This document shows positions 49,354-58,857 of a DNA stretch of 64,000 nucleotides, piece after piece. The DNA is from an uncultured Bacilli bacterium. GTDB taxonomy: Bacteria > Bacillota_I > Bacilli_A > RF39 > UBA660. The translations under genes and the position numbers were made by a program. The notes under the pieces are model-generated. The model was not told the origin of the DNA and did no database searches. It was given only the letters and a program-made list of their open reading frames with translations. Positions within the stretch are counted from its first letter, which is position 1, and each line of letters opens with the position of its first letter. Location of the stretch: positions 14,591-78,590 of the forward strand of contig CAKPIS010000006.1 in assembly GCA_934162425.1 (NCBI GenBank). Direction: 5' to 3'.

Positions 49354-49429
49354 TGGTGGCTCCGGGCAGGATCGAACTGCCGACACCAGGATTTTCAGTC
49401 CTGTGCTCTACCGACTGAGCTACAGAGCC
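49354..49429 (-). tRNA. tRNA-Phe (anticodon GAA)
   Basis: A full cloverleaf beginning GGCTCTGTAGCTCAG, anticodon loop CTGAAAA reading GAA, T-arm GTTCGATCC and an encoded CCA. Confidence 0.96.
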
Positions 49430-49442
49430 AAAATAAAAAAAA

Positions 49443-49518
49443 TGGCGGTTCCGACGAGATTTGAACCCGCGATCTTCTGCGTGACAGGCAGACGTGTTAA
49501 CCCCTACACCACGGAACC
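49443..49518 (-). tRNA. tRNA-Asp (anticodon GTC)
   Basis: A full cloverleaf beginning GGTTCCGTGGTGTAG, anticodon loop CTGTCAC reading GTC, T-arm GGTTCAAATC and an encoded CCA. It is followed 13 bases later by tRNA-Phe. Confidence 0.96.
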
Positions 49519-49541
49519 ACATAACTTCTTAAAGCTCTTTA

Positions 49542-49571
49542 AGTATACTAAAAAAAGTATATGCTTGTCAA
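49542..49571 (-). promoter_or_regulatory. Promoter of the tRNA-Asp/tRNA-Phe unit
   Basis: On the minus strand the consensus TTGACA (49571-49566) and TATACT (49547-49542) are 18 bases apart. Confidence 0.78.
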
Positions 49572-49610
49572 GTAAGATTAATAATTTTTTAAAAAAAATT
49601 GCATTTTTTT

Positions 49611-50435
49611 CTATTTGATAAACTTATAAGAAAAAATAAAACTGCTCGTAAGCACAATTATGCTAATTAAAACTTCAGAAAAAGAAGATATTATTGGTAC
49701 AAGGGCTAGCGTTGACCCAAGAACAAAACCAATTATCATGCTATATACATTTTTAAAATGTTTCTCCAATAAATAATTAATTAATTTTAGAAAAAATATC
49801 ATTCCAACTAAAAAACCAAATGCGAATGGAATTATAATATAAATGTCTGAAACCCCTATTTTTAAAGGATTAGCCATTAATTTTAATACATATTCATACA
49901 TTCCAAAAACTATTAATATAAAGGAACCACTTATACCAGGAATAACTTTTCCTACCGAATACGAATAACCTGCTATAAATAAAAGTATGAGGTTCTTTAC
50001 GCTAATTTGAGTTAATGAAGAAACATTTAATCTAATAGTTTTCTTTGATACAAGAAATAAAATTGCCGATAAAATAAAAGTAAGTGCTAAAATTTGGTAA
50101 TTAACTTTGCTACCATCCTTTTTTGATATTTCACTAAACAAGTACGGTACTCCGCCTAATATTAAACCAATAAATAGTGACTTTGTTATTGCCTCATGAC
50201 ATTCATAAAAATATAAAATTATATTGCTAAAAAATATCAAGCCACATAAAATTCCGATTCCTAAAATAAAAAGATAAATAAAGTTTTTCTTAAAGTCTTT
50301 AAATAAATTTGTTAATGAAGATATCATTTTATCATATATACCGAAAATAACAGCTATTACGCCACCACTTACACCAGGTATAACCATAGCTATTCCTATC
50401 ACTATTCCTTTTAAAAAAAGCATCAAAAAAGACAT
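49611..50435 (-). CDS. DUF368 membrane protein (undecaprenyl-phosphate translocase family, PopT-like)
   Basis: A 274-residue polytopic protein with about eight spans. The two inverted motifs IPGVSGGVIAVIFG (about residues 19-32) and IPGISGSFILIVFGMYE are the hallmark of DUF368. Members have recently been reported to recycle the cell-wall carrier lipid undecaprenyl phosphate across the membrane, in parallel to DedA proteins. It would support wall synthesis with RodA and the carboxypeptidases in this window. It is preceded by a DUF3048 gene on the same strand, 36 bases away. Confidence 0.88.
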   Translation of the reverse strand: MSFLMLFLKGIVIGIAMVIPGVSGGVIAVIFGIYDKMISSLTNLFKDFKKNFIYLFILGIGILCGLIFFSNIILYFYECHEAITKSLFIGLILGGVPYLFSEISKKDGSKVNYQILALTFILSAILFLVSKKTIRLNVSSLTQISVKNLILLFIAGYSYSVGKVIPGISGSFILIVFGMYEYVLKLMANPLKIGVSDIYIIIPFAFGFLVGMIFFLKLINYLLEKHFKNVYSMIIGFVLGSTLALVPIISSFSEVLISIIVLTSSFIFSYKFIK

Positions 50436-50471
50436 ATAATCACCAATAAATTATATGTCTTAATTTTATTA

Positions 50472-51551
50472 TCATTCAATTGAAAGAGTCATGCTAGTAG
50501 GTTCAATTTCTATAAATGTATTACCATCATTTACAACAAGTTCATTACCTGTTGCTTTAATCTTATAAATCGTTTTACTACTTCTTGAATCTTTTTGCCA
50601 TGTTATTGGAATTGCATAACCTTCTGATATATAATATCCTTCCCCGCTTCCAATATTATTCAATCCTTGTCTACCCTTACCTGAGCCATCATTTAAATCA
50701 TAATTATTTACTTTATAAGTTATTATATTTTTTGCCGTGTAAGCTAATCCTGTAACATAATCTTTATGTTCTGCACCATTTTGATATCTAATATAAAGTT
50801 TTGTTTCGGGGTTATAAGAAAAACTTGTTATATGAGATCTTGAAAAAGGAATTTTAATGTTGTTAGCAACTAAAGCTCCATCATAACTTGATAATTCTAG
50901 AGGTTTTGCCTGGTATTTTAATAGAAGGCCTTTGTCTGTTGTTGTCCTATATCCTCTTTTTTCTGCAGCCATTTTAAGTTTTGCCATCGTTGTATATGCT
51001 CTATGTTCTGAAGAAATTTTTCTTAATGAGTTATCCCATGTAAATGCATTACTATTGTCAGCATTTATAGCATTTATTCCAAGGGATGATATGTCGCTTT
51101 GAGCCTGAGGACTCCAACCAATATGTGCATATATAGCATCATTTTCTAGGGCATAATCAAGGTAGTAATGTCTAGAGCTTCTAACTGAAGCAATTCTGCT
51201 AGTATCTTTATCTTTAAACAAAGCCATCATTCTAGTTATTCCACCTTCTACTACTATTTCATACATAATATATGCATCATTAATTCCTGCTTGATAGCCC
51301 CACACAGCTTTGTTATTGTTTATCATTACAGCATATGGTCTGCTTTTTGAATTTACATCTACAATCTTTATTGGGTCTTCTTTTTTTGTTGTGGTTTTAG
51401 TAGTTGACTTCTTAGGCACTAACTTACTACTCCCCTTATTTCCATTTAATATTAAGATAAATCCAAAAACTAATATTACTGAAAGCAAAAATAATATTAT
51501 AAGTGTTTTTTTCGCCTTTTTACTAAGTTTTTTCTTTTTTCCCTCTTGCAT
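50472..51551 (-). CDS. DUF3048 (YerB-like) membrane-anchored extracellular protein
   Basis: A 359-residue protein. A Lys-rich start and one span (about residues 17-34) precede a Thr/Lys linker and two DUF3048-type regions. RPYAVMINNN, YEIVVEGGITRMMALFKD and ASVRSSRHYYLDYALENDAIYAHIGWSP are conserved in the YerB family. YerB is a lipoprotein in Bacillus, but here the anchor is an uncleaved helix with no lipobox. Function unknown, possibly in the cell wall, consistent with the DUF368 neighbour. GAGAT lies near the start at a moderate match. Confidence 0.82.
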   Translation of the reverse strand: MQEGKKKKLSKKAKKTLIILFLLSVILVFGFILILNGNKGSSKLVPKKSTTKTTTKKEDPIKIVDVNSKSRPYAVMINNNKAVWGYQAGINDAYIMYEIVVEGGITRMMALFKDKDTSRIASVRSSRHYYLDYALENDAIYAHIGWSPQAQSDISSLGINAINADNSNAFTWDNSLRKISSEHRAYTTMAKLKMAAEKRGYRTTTDKGLLLKYQAKPLELSSYDGALVANNIKIPFSRSHITSFSYNPETKLYIRYQNGAEHKDYVTGLAYTAKNIITYKVNNYDLNDGSGKGRQGLNNIGSGEGYYISEGYAIPITWQKDSRSSKTIYKIKATGNELVVNDGNTFIEIEPTSMTLSIE

Positions 51552-51644
51552 ATTTTCATCTCCTATTTTCCATATTTATATTATACAGTTTTTAAATTAA
51601 TTAAACAAGTTAAAGTTAAGTATTATAAGTTTTATGAAAATGTT

Positions 51645-52844
51645 TTATTTCTTTAAGATATCTTCTGCTGCAATTAAGGCACTATTAAATGCCCAAGAAA
51701 GATTATAGCCGCCACACTTACCATCAACATCTAAAACTTCTCCTATGGCGTATAATAAAGGTTTCTTTAGAGATTCCAAACCACTTGTAAATTCATCTAA
51801 TTTGGCACCACCATTTGTTACTTGAGCTGCTTTGAAATCACCTGTTTCTATTATATTAAAATGCATATTTTTTAATGCATAAGAAATATTTTCTAGTTCA
51901 CTATTACTCAAACCACTAATTTTTTTATCTGATAGCTTTAGCTTGTTTGAAACAACTTGAGCTATTTTTTTATTTAGTATGCAGCTTATTGCATCTACAA
52001 CGTTATAATCACTAAATTCCTTTAAGTAATATTCAATATATGCTCTATTATAATCAGGAACTAAGTCTACTACTATTTCTACTTTTTTGTTATCTTTTAG
52101 GTATCTATTTACGTCTCTTGATAGGTTAAATATACATATACCTGATAATGCATCTTTTGTAAATTGAACTTGTCCTTCTTCTTTTTTTAGAACGGATCCA
52201 TCAACACTTAAACTAACCACTACGTTTGCACGAACACCTTGCAAATCTTTTATGTATTTATGGTCTGTTTTTAAAAAAGTAAGTGCTGGATAGAGTTTTG
52301 TTATAGTATGTCCAAATGATTTTAATATGCTATATCCATTATCTTTAGATTCTGTTTTAATATAGGTTTTTCCTCCTGTTGCAACTACTAATTTTTTACA
52401 TTTTAAATCATTGTTAATTACAAAAGAGCTATTTTCATAAGTTGCTTTTTTTACGTCATAATTGTAAATTAATTTAACATTTTCATTTTCTAATGCTCTT
52501 TCAAATGACTTACAAACTGTTATAGCTTGGTTGGAATATGGATATAATCTTGTTGATGTATCTTCTTTTTTTATTAAAATTCCAAATTTTTTCAAATAGT
52601 TTAAATATTCATTTTTTTGTAATGATTTGGCAAACTTTTCCAAAGAAGAAGAGCTATTGTAATTATCTATATTTATGTTTGTGTTACCTAAGTTGCATCT
52701 TCCATTACCTGTTATTAATAGTTTTTTACCTAGTTTGTCGTTCTTTTCTATTAAAGCTACCTTTAAATTTGGATTTTTATATTTTAATGTAAGTGCTAAA
52801 AAACACCCTGATGCTCCTGCTCCTATTATAATTACGTCATACAT
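51645..52844 (-). CDS. HI0933/YhiN-family FAD-dependent oxidoreductase
   Basis: A 399-residue flavoprotein. The N-terminal Rossmann motif GAGASGCFLAL (residues 8-18) binds FAD, with KLLITGNGRCNLGN as the family signature. A C-terminal NADH/FAD motif VTNGGAK and GEVLDVDGKCGGYNLSWAFNSALIA are also typical. The physiological substrate is unknown; some relatives act in bile-acid or aminoacetone metabolism. AGGTGA precedes the ATG. It is monocistronic as far as can be seen. Confidence 0.88.
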   Translation of the reverse strand: MYDVIIIGAGASGCFLALTLKYKNPNLKVALIEKNDKLGKKLLITGNGRCNLGNTNINIDNYNSSSSLEKFAKSLQKNEYLNYLKKFGILIKKEDTSTRLYPYSNQAITVCKSFERALENENVKLIYNYDVKKATYENSSFVINNDLKCKKLVVATGGKTYIKTESKDNGYSILKSFGHTITKLYPALTFLKTDHKYIKDLQGVRANVVVSLSVDGSVLKKEEGQVQFTKDALSGICIFNLSRDVNRYLKDNKKVEIVVDLVPDYNRAYIEYYLKEFSDYNVVDAISCILNKKIAQVVSNKLKLSDKKISGLSNSELENISYALKNMHFNIIETGDFKAAQVTNGGAKLDEFTSGLESLKKPLLYAIGEVLDVDGKCGGYNLSWAFNSALIAAEDILKK

Positions 52845-52990
52845 AAAAAATCACCTCGTATATTTAATATATCAAAAAAGAACTTCTTTTGCTAGTGTTT
52901 ATATGCATTTAAGTTAAACCAATAATAACTTATTAAATATTTAAAATTTGTTCTTTAATAATACAAAGAACAACAAAATCATACTTTTCC

Positions 52991-53366
52991 CTAACTCCTG
53001 GCCGCCCCATCAACAGGCAAAATAGCTCCCGTTATATAACTTGCCATATCACTAGCTAAAAATAAGAATGCACTTGCAACATCTTCCACTCTTCCTATCC
53101 TATAACCAATATATCTATCTTTCCATATAAATCTTTTATTTTATTAAATACTTCTTCTACCTCTTTAAATTAGTTAAATCTGGACAGAATCCTTTTACAT
53201 CATAATTTTTATTTTCTTTTCTTAAACTCTCTAAAGCCTTTAATACAGTTTCACTTTTTGAACCAAATATAACTACCTTACAGCCATTTTCTAAAAACTT
53301 TTTAGAAGTAGCATTTCCTATTCCTTTAGTTGCTCCTGTTATAACTGCTACTTTATCTTTTAACAT
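52991..53366 (-). pseudogene. Decayed short-chain dehydrogenase/reductase (FabG-like) gene
   Basis: The start is intact: DKVAVITGATKGIGNATSKKFLENG is the NAD(P)-binding motif of an SDR. After about 69 residues the frame stops (LTNLKR) because of a frameshift; in another frame the text continues EVEEVFNKIKDLYGKIDILV. The middle of the gene, with the Ser-Tyr-Lys catalytic residues, is deleted. The C-terminus reappears in a further frame: GRVEDVASAFLFLASDMASYITGAILPVDG and a stop at 52991. It therefore lacks catalysis. A second remnant of the same gene end lies at 58858-58935, on the far side of the ABC/two-component cassette. Confidence 0.88.
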
Positions 53367-53409
53367 ATTAATCCTCCTATTTATACTTTAATTTTAACTT
53401 ATTTTTTAC

Positions 53410-53450
53410 CAATATAACAAGAAAAGAAAGCAAGGTATTCGCTTTCTTTT
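53410..53450 (-). repeat. Direct repeat copy A, carrying a terminator
   Basis: A 41-bp block identical to 58965-59005 (copy B); similarity continues upstream for about 30 bases. It contains the stem GAAAGC/GCTTTC with a 9-base loop and an outer A/T tract, which on the minus strand would terminate the two-component cassette. Confidence 0.9.
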
Positions 53451-53515
53451 TAATATTTACTTTTTATATTGTAATTAATTGTACACTTTAGTTTGATTCA
53501 ACATTCATATCTTCA

Positions 53516-54730
53516 TTATATTTTATAATATTTTATAATGAATTTAGTTTCTAATTTATTTGACTCAACTGATATAGTGCCTTTATCCTCTTCTATAATT
53601 GTTTTAGCTAAAGCAAGACCAATACCTATACTATCAGTTTTAGTATTTTTACACTTATAAAATCTTTCAAAAATATGTTTTATATCTTTTTTTGCTATAC
53701 CTTCACCAAAGTCTATTACTTCAATCATAGAATAAACATTATTATTTTCAATATTTATTATTATGTTCGAATTATTTTTAGAATGTTCTATAGCATTTTT
53801 AATTATATTAGTAAGAGCTTCAATTTGCCATTTATCATCACATATTATTTTAGAATTTTCTTTTATATTTAATTTTATATTTATATTTCTTAAATCACAT
53901 AAAGTAGAAACGTTTTTAATTGATTCTTCAATAATTGTTTTCAAATCATTTTCTTGTTTTACAAAGTGAATCGTATTAGCATCAAACTTTGATAATTTTA
54001 GAAGTGATTGTACTAAAAAATTGATATTTAAAACATTTCTTTTTATATCAACAATAAAATCATTTCTAATTTTTTCTTCCATATTTGAATCTTCAATAAT
54101 ATTATCTAGCATAACTAATATACTAGTAAGTGGTGTTTTTAATTGATGAGAAATATCTTCCAATGATTTTTTTAAATTAAGCTTATCTTTACTAGAATTT
54201 TCAGCAGCTTCTTTTAACATTATAGTGGTTTTATATATTTCATTTTTTAAAATTGATAACTCATCTTCTGAAATTGAATCAATTTGTATTTCATAATTTT
54301 TCTTATTAATCTGTTCTATACACTTAATTATATCTTTTATATCCTTCTCCTTCTTATAATTATATCTAATATATATAATAAGTAAAATAACAACAGTTAT
54401 TGTTAAAAAAGATAAATTAATAGCTAAAAATTTATGATAGTCTCTATCATTTTTAATTAATATAGATTCATTATTTACATCAATTCCATATTTATTAAAG
54501 AAGTCATTTGTTTTTAACGTATCATTATTTATTATTTTAATAATTTCTTTATCAGTTATTTTAGGATAGTCTTTTTTTATTACATTTATAATAGCAGAAA
54601 TCTTGTTATTAAAGTTTTTAGTATAAGTTTTATATTCATATATATTTAAAAATAAGAACAAAATAAATAAACATATAAATACAATTAATGTAGAAATAAT
54701 ATATTTTTTTAATTCAATTTTATTCTTCAT
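53516..54730 (-). CDS. Sensor histidine kinase of the ABC cassette
   Basis: A 404-residue kinase. Two spans (about residues 8-30 and 105-125) flank an extracytoplasmic loop of about 75 residues, so it senses an external ligand rather than sensing inside the membrane. A HAMP-like linker, HisKA (LEDISHQLKTPLTSILVMLDN) and HATPase_c (NIIKNAIEHSKNN, DFGEGI, GIGLALAK) follow. It overlaps the response-regulator gene by 11 bases. It likely controls the adjacent exporter. The ATG at 54730 is supported by AGGG upstream. Confidence 0.9.
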   Translation of the reverse strand: MKNKIELKKYIISTLIVFICLFILFLFLNIYEYKTYTKNFNNKISAIINVIKKDYPKITDKEIIKIINNDTLKTNDFFNKYGIDVNNESILIKNDRDYHKFLAINLSFLTITVVILLIIYIRYNYKKEKDIKDIIKCIEQINKKNYEIQIDSISEDELSILKNEIYKTTIMLKEAAENSSKDKLNLKKSLEDISHQLKTPLTSILVMLDNIIEDSNMEEKIRNDFIVDIKRNVLNINFLVQSLLKLSKFDANTIHFVKQENDLKTIIEESIKNVSTLCDLRNINIKLNIKENSKIICDDKWQIEALTNIIKNAIEHSKNNSNIIINIENNNVYSMIEVIDFGEGIAKKDIKHIFERFYKCKNTKTDSIGIGLALAKTIIEEDKGTISVESNKLETKFIIKYYKI

Positions 54731-55376
54731 CAATTCTATACCCAATTCCTTTAATAGTAGTTATAATATCAGTTCCTATTTTTTCTCTTATTCTTTTAAA
54801 ATAAACTGTCACAGTATGATCATCTACATAATTTCCAGTCCAATCCCAAATTTTATCTAATATTACATTTCTACTAACAACTTTATTAATATTTAAAAAT
54901 AATAAATTAACTAATTTTAATTCTAATGCAGTAAGTTCAATAATAATATTATCTTTTTTTAAAACTAATTTATCCATATCATAAGAAATATTTTTTATTT
55001 TAATAACACTTTTCTTTATTGATCTTAATAATATTTTATTAACCCTTGCCATTAATTCACGAGTGGAAAAAGGTTTTGTTATATAATCTTCCGCACCAAC
55101 ATTTAAACCTCTAACAATATCATCTTCTTCATCTTTAGCTGTTAAAAAAATAGTAGGAATTTTCAAATCCTTAATAGTATTTTCAAATAAGTTAAAACCA
55201 TTTCCATCTGGTAAAGTAATATCAAGTATTATTAAATCAATATTAAAGTTAGAAAGTAAATATTCTTTTGAGTCTTCTACCGTAGTTTTTACAATTAAAT
55301 TATGATTATCTTTTTTAAAAGAGTATGTAAGACCTTTAATAATTGATTCTGTATCTTCAATAAGTAAAATATTCAT
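54720..55376 (-). CDS. OmpR/PhoB-family response regulator
   Basis: A 218-residue regulator. The receiver domain has IEDTES at the start, the phospho-acceptor Asp in LIILDITLPDG (Asp51 region), Thr of FLTAKD and Lys of ITKPFS. The C-terminal winged helix shows ELTALELKLVNLLF and IWDWTGNYVDDHTVTVYFKRIREKIG. It is expected to bind direct repeats such as the 11-bp spaced TTGTAAC pair upstream of the ABC genes. Cotranscribed with the kinase. Confidence 0.93.
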   Translation of the reverse strand: MNILLIEDTESIIKGLTYSFKKDNHNLIVKTTVEDSKEYLLSNFNIDLIILDITLPDGNGFNLFENTIKDLKIPTIFLTAKDEEDDIVRGLNVGAEDYITKPFSTRELMARVNKILLRSIKKSVIKIKNISYDMDKLVLKKDNIIIELTALELKLVNLLFLNINKVVSRNVILDKIWDWTGNYVDDHTVTVYFKRIREKIGTDIITTIKGIGYRIDEE

Positions 55377-55414
55377 ATATATAGTACCTTTCTTTAAATA
55401 TAATTATATCACAA

Positions 55415-55438
55415 TATAAGGAGCTTTCGCCCCTTATA
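55415..55438 (-). other. GNRA-capped hairpin between permease and regulator genes
   Basis: TATAAGGGGC and GCTCCTTATA (one G-U) enclose a GAAA loop on the minus strand directly after the permease stop codon. No T run follows. It could be an mRNA processing or stabilising element that sets the ratio of transporter to regulator. Confidence 0.5.
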
Positions 55439-58060
55439 CTAGATATTCTCATTTCTAATTGTTTCAATAGTATTTTGCTTATTTATTTTACTCATAGAAT
55501 ACTTCATAATTAATGAAATAAGTATAAATACAACTGCTACAGCAATTAATATTGCCTCAATAGGAAGTTTATAAGGCATTCCTGATTCTTCTGATAAGAA
55601 ATGATAAATAACGTATGATAATGCTATTCCAATAGGTATACCAAAGAATAAAGATTTAATACCAATAAACAAGCTTTCTAATCGAATCATTCTGTTAAAT
55701 TCTTTAGTTGTCATACCAACAGATTTTAACATAGCAAACTCTTGTTTTCTTAGTTCCATATTAGTAGTAATAGTATTAAAAATATTAGTTATACCAATTA
55801 ATGAAATTACAATTATAAAACCATAAAGAAATATTCCTACTAAAGTAAATAAGTTACTCATTATTTTAACATTTTCATCTACATTATTAACGTTATAATC
55901 TTCACCCTTTAAAAAGTCATCAAGATCATCTTGTAATTTATTAGCATCATTTGATTTATAATAGATTGCTAGTGGTTTAGATTTGAAATTAGCATCAAAC
56001 ATTTCATCACTAATAATTAAACATTCCATATCAACACCTTTCAAACCAAAAGGTCTAACATCAGAAGTTGCTCCAATTTCTATTTTTATTGTTTTATTTT
56101 CATCAGTAGTAGCATCAATAATGTCACCTTTATTAAAGTTAAAAGCTCTCATATATTTAGTAGTTAACTTATTATTTTTTTTATAGTTAGATACATATTC
56201 TTTATCGACAAGTATAGCTTTGTTTTTAAATTCATTATAATTCAAACCTAATGAATCAACATATTTTTTAAATTGTTCTTCTCCAATAGAAATTATAGAT
56301 ACATAAGTAGGATTATTTTCATCAATTGCTAAATTTAAAAACTTAGCATATTCTTTGTTGTAGTGATTTCCTGTAAAAGATATTTCGCTACTTCTAAATA
56401 TTGTATAATCTTCTATATTATCTAATTTAGTTGTTTCTATAAATTTATTATAAGATTCATTATTTGTAATAGTTGTAGATAGTGAAATATTAAAATCAGA
56501 TATTTCTAATTCATGATCCACTTGTTGAAATGCTAATTTCATAAATCCTGATAGAGCGATAAATACAAATACAGAAACAATTATTGATATTACTGTAGTT
56601 CTATATTTTTTCTTATTTCTTTTTAAATTCTTAAATGATATTTCGCCGCCTATACCAAATATATTTTTTATTAATTTTGGTGATTTAACCTTTTTGGGAT
56701 TTATTTTAATATTAGCACTATTTCTAATGGAATCTATTGGAGATACTTTAGATGCTCGTTTTGCACTTTTAAAAGCTGAAAAATAAATAGTTACTATACC
56801 AAGTATTATAGCTACTAAAACAGATAGCCATGAAAAAGAAAATACTAATCTTAAGCCTTCCGCAAATGAACCATCTAAATAATAATTACTTATGATAATA
56901 AGTATATATGATGCTATAAAACCAAGTAATAGACCTAAAGGAATACCAATTAATCCTAATATGGTAGATTCATAAAAAACATTTCTTTTAATTTGTCTTT
57001 TAGTTGCTCCAATACTTCTTAACATACCATATTGTTTTATTTTCTCTGTAATAGAAATATCAAAACTATTTTTTATACAAAATATTGAAGTGAACACAAT
57101 TATTCCTATTACAATTCCTACAACAATACTTAAACCACCAATACCACTGTTTGAAATAGGATTAGCTTCTAAAGCAATTAAATAGGAATTAATATTTATA
57201 TCACTATATTTTGATTTATTCATTTGATTTGAATATTCTTTTAATTCTTTATTTGACGCTTGTTTATCATTATCATTAACTTTTTTAAATAACTTTACGT
57301 CAACTCCTAATATATTGGCAATAGTTTCATAACTATTTTTTACACCATCTTTTGAAAATCTTGTATATACATCAACAATTCCATTTATTTTATTTTCATC
57401 AAGATAAGTTATAAATGTATAACCAGGTGCAGAATAATATTCTATATTAGTAGCTGGTCTTCCTATAATACCAACTATTTTATAAGTTTTAGAAGTAGTA
57501 TCTACAATGGATTCTTTATTTTCTTCTTCCAAAGATTTTTGATATGGATTATTTTGATCTAATTCATTTCCATTAGAATCTACCCTTTTTCCAACGTCTA
57601 ACGTAATAGAATCACCAATATTTAAAAATAATCTACCATTTGTTTTTAAATGTGTTGGTATTACTATTTCGTTTTCATTTTTAGGAAGTCTTCCATGCAA
57701 TAGTTTGACAGATAAATTATTTAAAGAGTTTTTAGTAAATCCTTTTATACAAGCATAAGGTTTATATTCGTTTTTAGAGTCTATTTTAGCAAAACCAACA
57801 TCTTTAGTAATATTGATAGTTTCTATATTTCTATTATTTTCAAATATATCAATATCACTAATAGGAACTTTGTAAAATGCAGCATGAAAGTTTCCTTTTT
57901 CGTGTGTTTCATATTTAATTAATGATTTTATACCACTAGAGTATATAGATGATACGGCAGTGATTAAAGCAACTGATAGCATAATACCAATAATTGTAAC
58001 AATAGTTCTTTTTTTATTTAATTTAAGATTTTTTATTGTCAATTTGTTAAGCAAGTTCAT
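55439..58060 (-). CDS. FtsX-family ABC transporter permease (large, two FtsX domains)
   Basis: An 873-residue permease. An N-terminal span and a large extracellular MacB-PCD-like domain are followed by FtsX block one (about residues 300-440, with IKQYGMLRSIGATKRQIKR), a second extracellular domain, and FtsX block two (about 740-860, with LRKQEFAMLKSVGMTTKEFNRM). Both coupling-helix motifs are present. This size and double-domain layout fit exporters linked to two-component systems that respond to antimicrobial peptides or cell-wall stress. The substrate is unknown. It follows the ATPase gene by 2 bases. Confidence 0.9.
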   Translation of the reverse strand: MNLLNKLTIKNLKLNKKRTIVTIIGIMLSVALITAVSSIYSSGIKSLIKYETHEKGNFHAAFYKVPISDIDIFENNRNIETINITKDVGFAKIDSKNEYKPYACIKGFTKNSLNNLSVKLLHGRLPKNENEIVIPTHLKTNGRLFLNIGDSITLDVGKRVDSNGNELDQNNPYQKSLEEENKESIVDTTSKTYKIVGIIGRPATNIEYYSAPGYTFITYLDENKINGIVDVYTRFSKDGVKNSYETIANILGVDVKLFKKVNDNDKQASNKELKEYSNQMNKSKYSDININSYLIALEANPISNSGIGGLSIVVGIVIGIIVFTSIFCIKNSFDISITEKIKQYGMLRSIGATKRQIKRNVFYESTILGLIGIPLGLLLGFIASYILIIISNYYLDGSFAEGLRLVFSFSWLSVLVAIILGIVTIYFSAFKSAKRASKVSPIDSIRNSANIKINPKKVKSPKLIKNIFGIGGEISFKNLKRNKKKYRTTVISIIVSVFVFIALSGFMKLAFQQVDHELEISDFNISLSTTITNNESYNKFIETTKLDNIEDYTIFRSSEISFTGNHYNKEYAKFLNLAIDENNPTYVSIISIGEEQFKKYVDSLGLNYNEFKNKAILVDKEYVSNYKKNNKLTTKYMRAFNFNKGDIIDATTDENKTIKIEIGATSDVRPFGLKGVDMECLIISDEMFDANFKSKPLAIYYKSNDANKLQDDLDDFLKGEDYNVNNVDENVKIMSNLFTLVGIFLYGFIIVISLIGITNIFNTITTNMELRKQEFAMLKSVGMTTKEFNRMIRLESLFIGIKSLFFGIPIGIALSYVIYHFLSEESGMPYKLPIEAILIAVAVVFILISLIMKYSMSKINKQNTIETIRNENI

Positions 58061-58062
58061 AA

Positions 58063-58734
58063 TTATACCTCCGATATAATTTTTCCATCTTCAATTTTAA
58101 TTATCCTATCAGCTACTTTTGCAATTTCCATATTGTGTGTAATCATAATAATTGTTTGGTTAAGCTCTTTATTTGATTTTTTTAATAGAGCAACTATTTC
58201 ATCACTTGATTTAGAATCTAAGTTACCAGTTGGCTCATCAGCAAGTATAATTGTAGGATTAGTAATTAAAGCACGACCAATACTTGTTCTTTGTTGTTGT
58301 CCACCAGATAATTCATTAGGAAGATGCATTCTTCTATTTTGTAATCCTAACAGTTTTAACATATCGTTTAATTTTTCTTTATCAATCTCACGATTATCTA
58401 AAGAAAGAGGCAATGTTATATTTTCTTCTACATTTAATATAGGTATTAAATTATAGAATTGGTATATTAATCCTACCTGTCTTCTTCTAAATATAGCAAG
58501 TTTATCATCATTAAAATTAAATATATCTTTACCATCAATGAATACTTTTCCAGAAGTTGGTCTATCAACTCCTCCAATTAAATGTAATAGTGTTGATTTA
58601 CCTGAACCTGATGCACCAACTATTGCTACGAATTCACCCTTTTCTACAGAAAAAGATACATGATCTAACGCAACAACTTTTGTTGAATCTTTTCCGTAAA
58701 TTTTAGTTAAGTTTTCTACTTTTAAAATTTCCAT
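58063..58734 (-). CDS. ABC transporter ATP-binding protein of the cassette
   Basis: A 223-residue ATPase. Walker A GASGSGKST (about residues 38-46), QFYNLIPILNVEENI (Q-loop), signature LSGGQQQRTS and Walker B IILADEPTG are complete, with D-loop NLDSKSS and switch VITHN-like IMITHN. It belongs to the MacB/BceA-like group that pairs with FtsX permeases. It heads the cassette, downstream of a promoter with a tandem TTGTAAC box. GGAG is 11 bases upstream of the ATG. Confidence 0.93.
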   Translation of the reverse strand: MEILKVENLTKIYGKDSTKVVALDHVSFSVEKGEFVAIVGASGSGKSTLLHLIGGVDRPTSGKVFIDGKDIFNFNDDKLAIFRRRQVGLIYQFYNLIPILNVEENITLPLSLDNREIDKEKLNDMLKLLGLQNRRMHLPNELSGGQQQRTSIGRALITNPTIILADEPTGNLDSKSSDEIVALLKKSNKELNQTIIMITHNMEIAKVADRIIKIEDGKIISEV

Positions 58735-58766
58735 AAAAATATTTCTCCTTTTCTTATAAACATTAT

Positions 58767-58796
58767 ATTATAATTAAAGTTACAACTAAGTTACAA
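58767..58796 (-). promoter_or_regulatory. Promoter with an OmpR-type direct repeat, ABC/two-component cassette
   Basis: On the minus strand two TTGTAAC elements start 11 bases apart (58796 and 58785); the first supplies -35 TTGTAA, 18 bases before TATAAT (58772-58767). The 11-bp period is what OmpR-family regulators bind, so the cassette's own regulator is the likely ligand. Confidence 0.6.
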
Positions 58797-58811
58797 AATT
58801 AAAAAATTATT

Positions 58812-58846
58812 ATAAAAGAAAAAAGTTTCTTAAAAAAGAAAACATC
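58812..58846 (-). terminator. Possible terminator ahead of the cassette
   Basis: On the minus strand GTTTTCTT and AAGAAAC can pair with one bulge, followed by TTTTTTCTTTT. It would stop residual transcription of the SDR remnant before the ABC promoter. Confidence 0.45.
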
Positions 58847-58857
58847 AATATTATTTT

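Noticed and set aside
49280..49522. An open frame of 80 codons on the minus strand with text such as SVAQSVEHRTENPGVGSSILPGA
   Set aside because: It lies across tRNA-Phe and tRNA-Asp; this is the familiar false protein made by reading through tRNA genes.
53516..58734. Bce-type bacitracin resistance module
   Set aside because: The kinase has a sizeable extracytoplasmic loop rather than the tiny loop of BceS-type kinases, so the Bce label and a bacitracin substrate are not supported.
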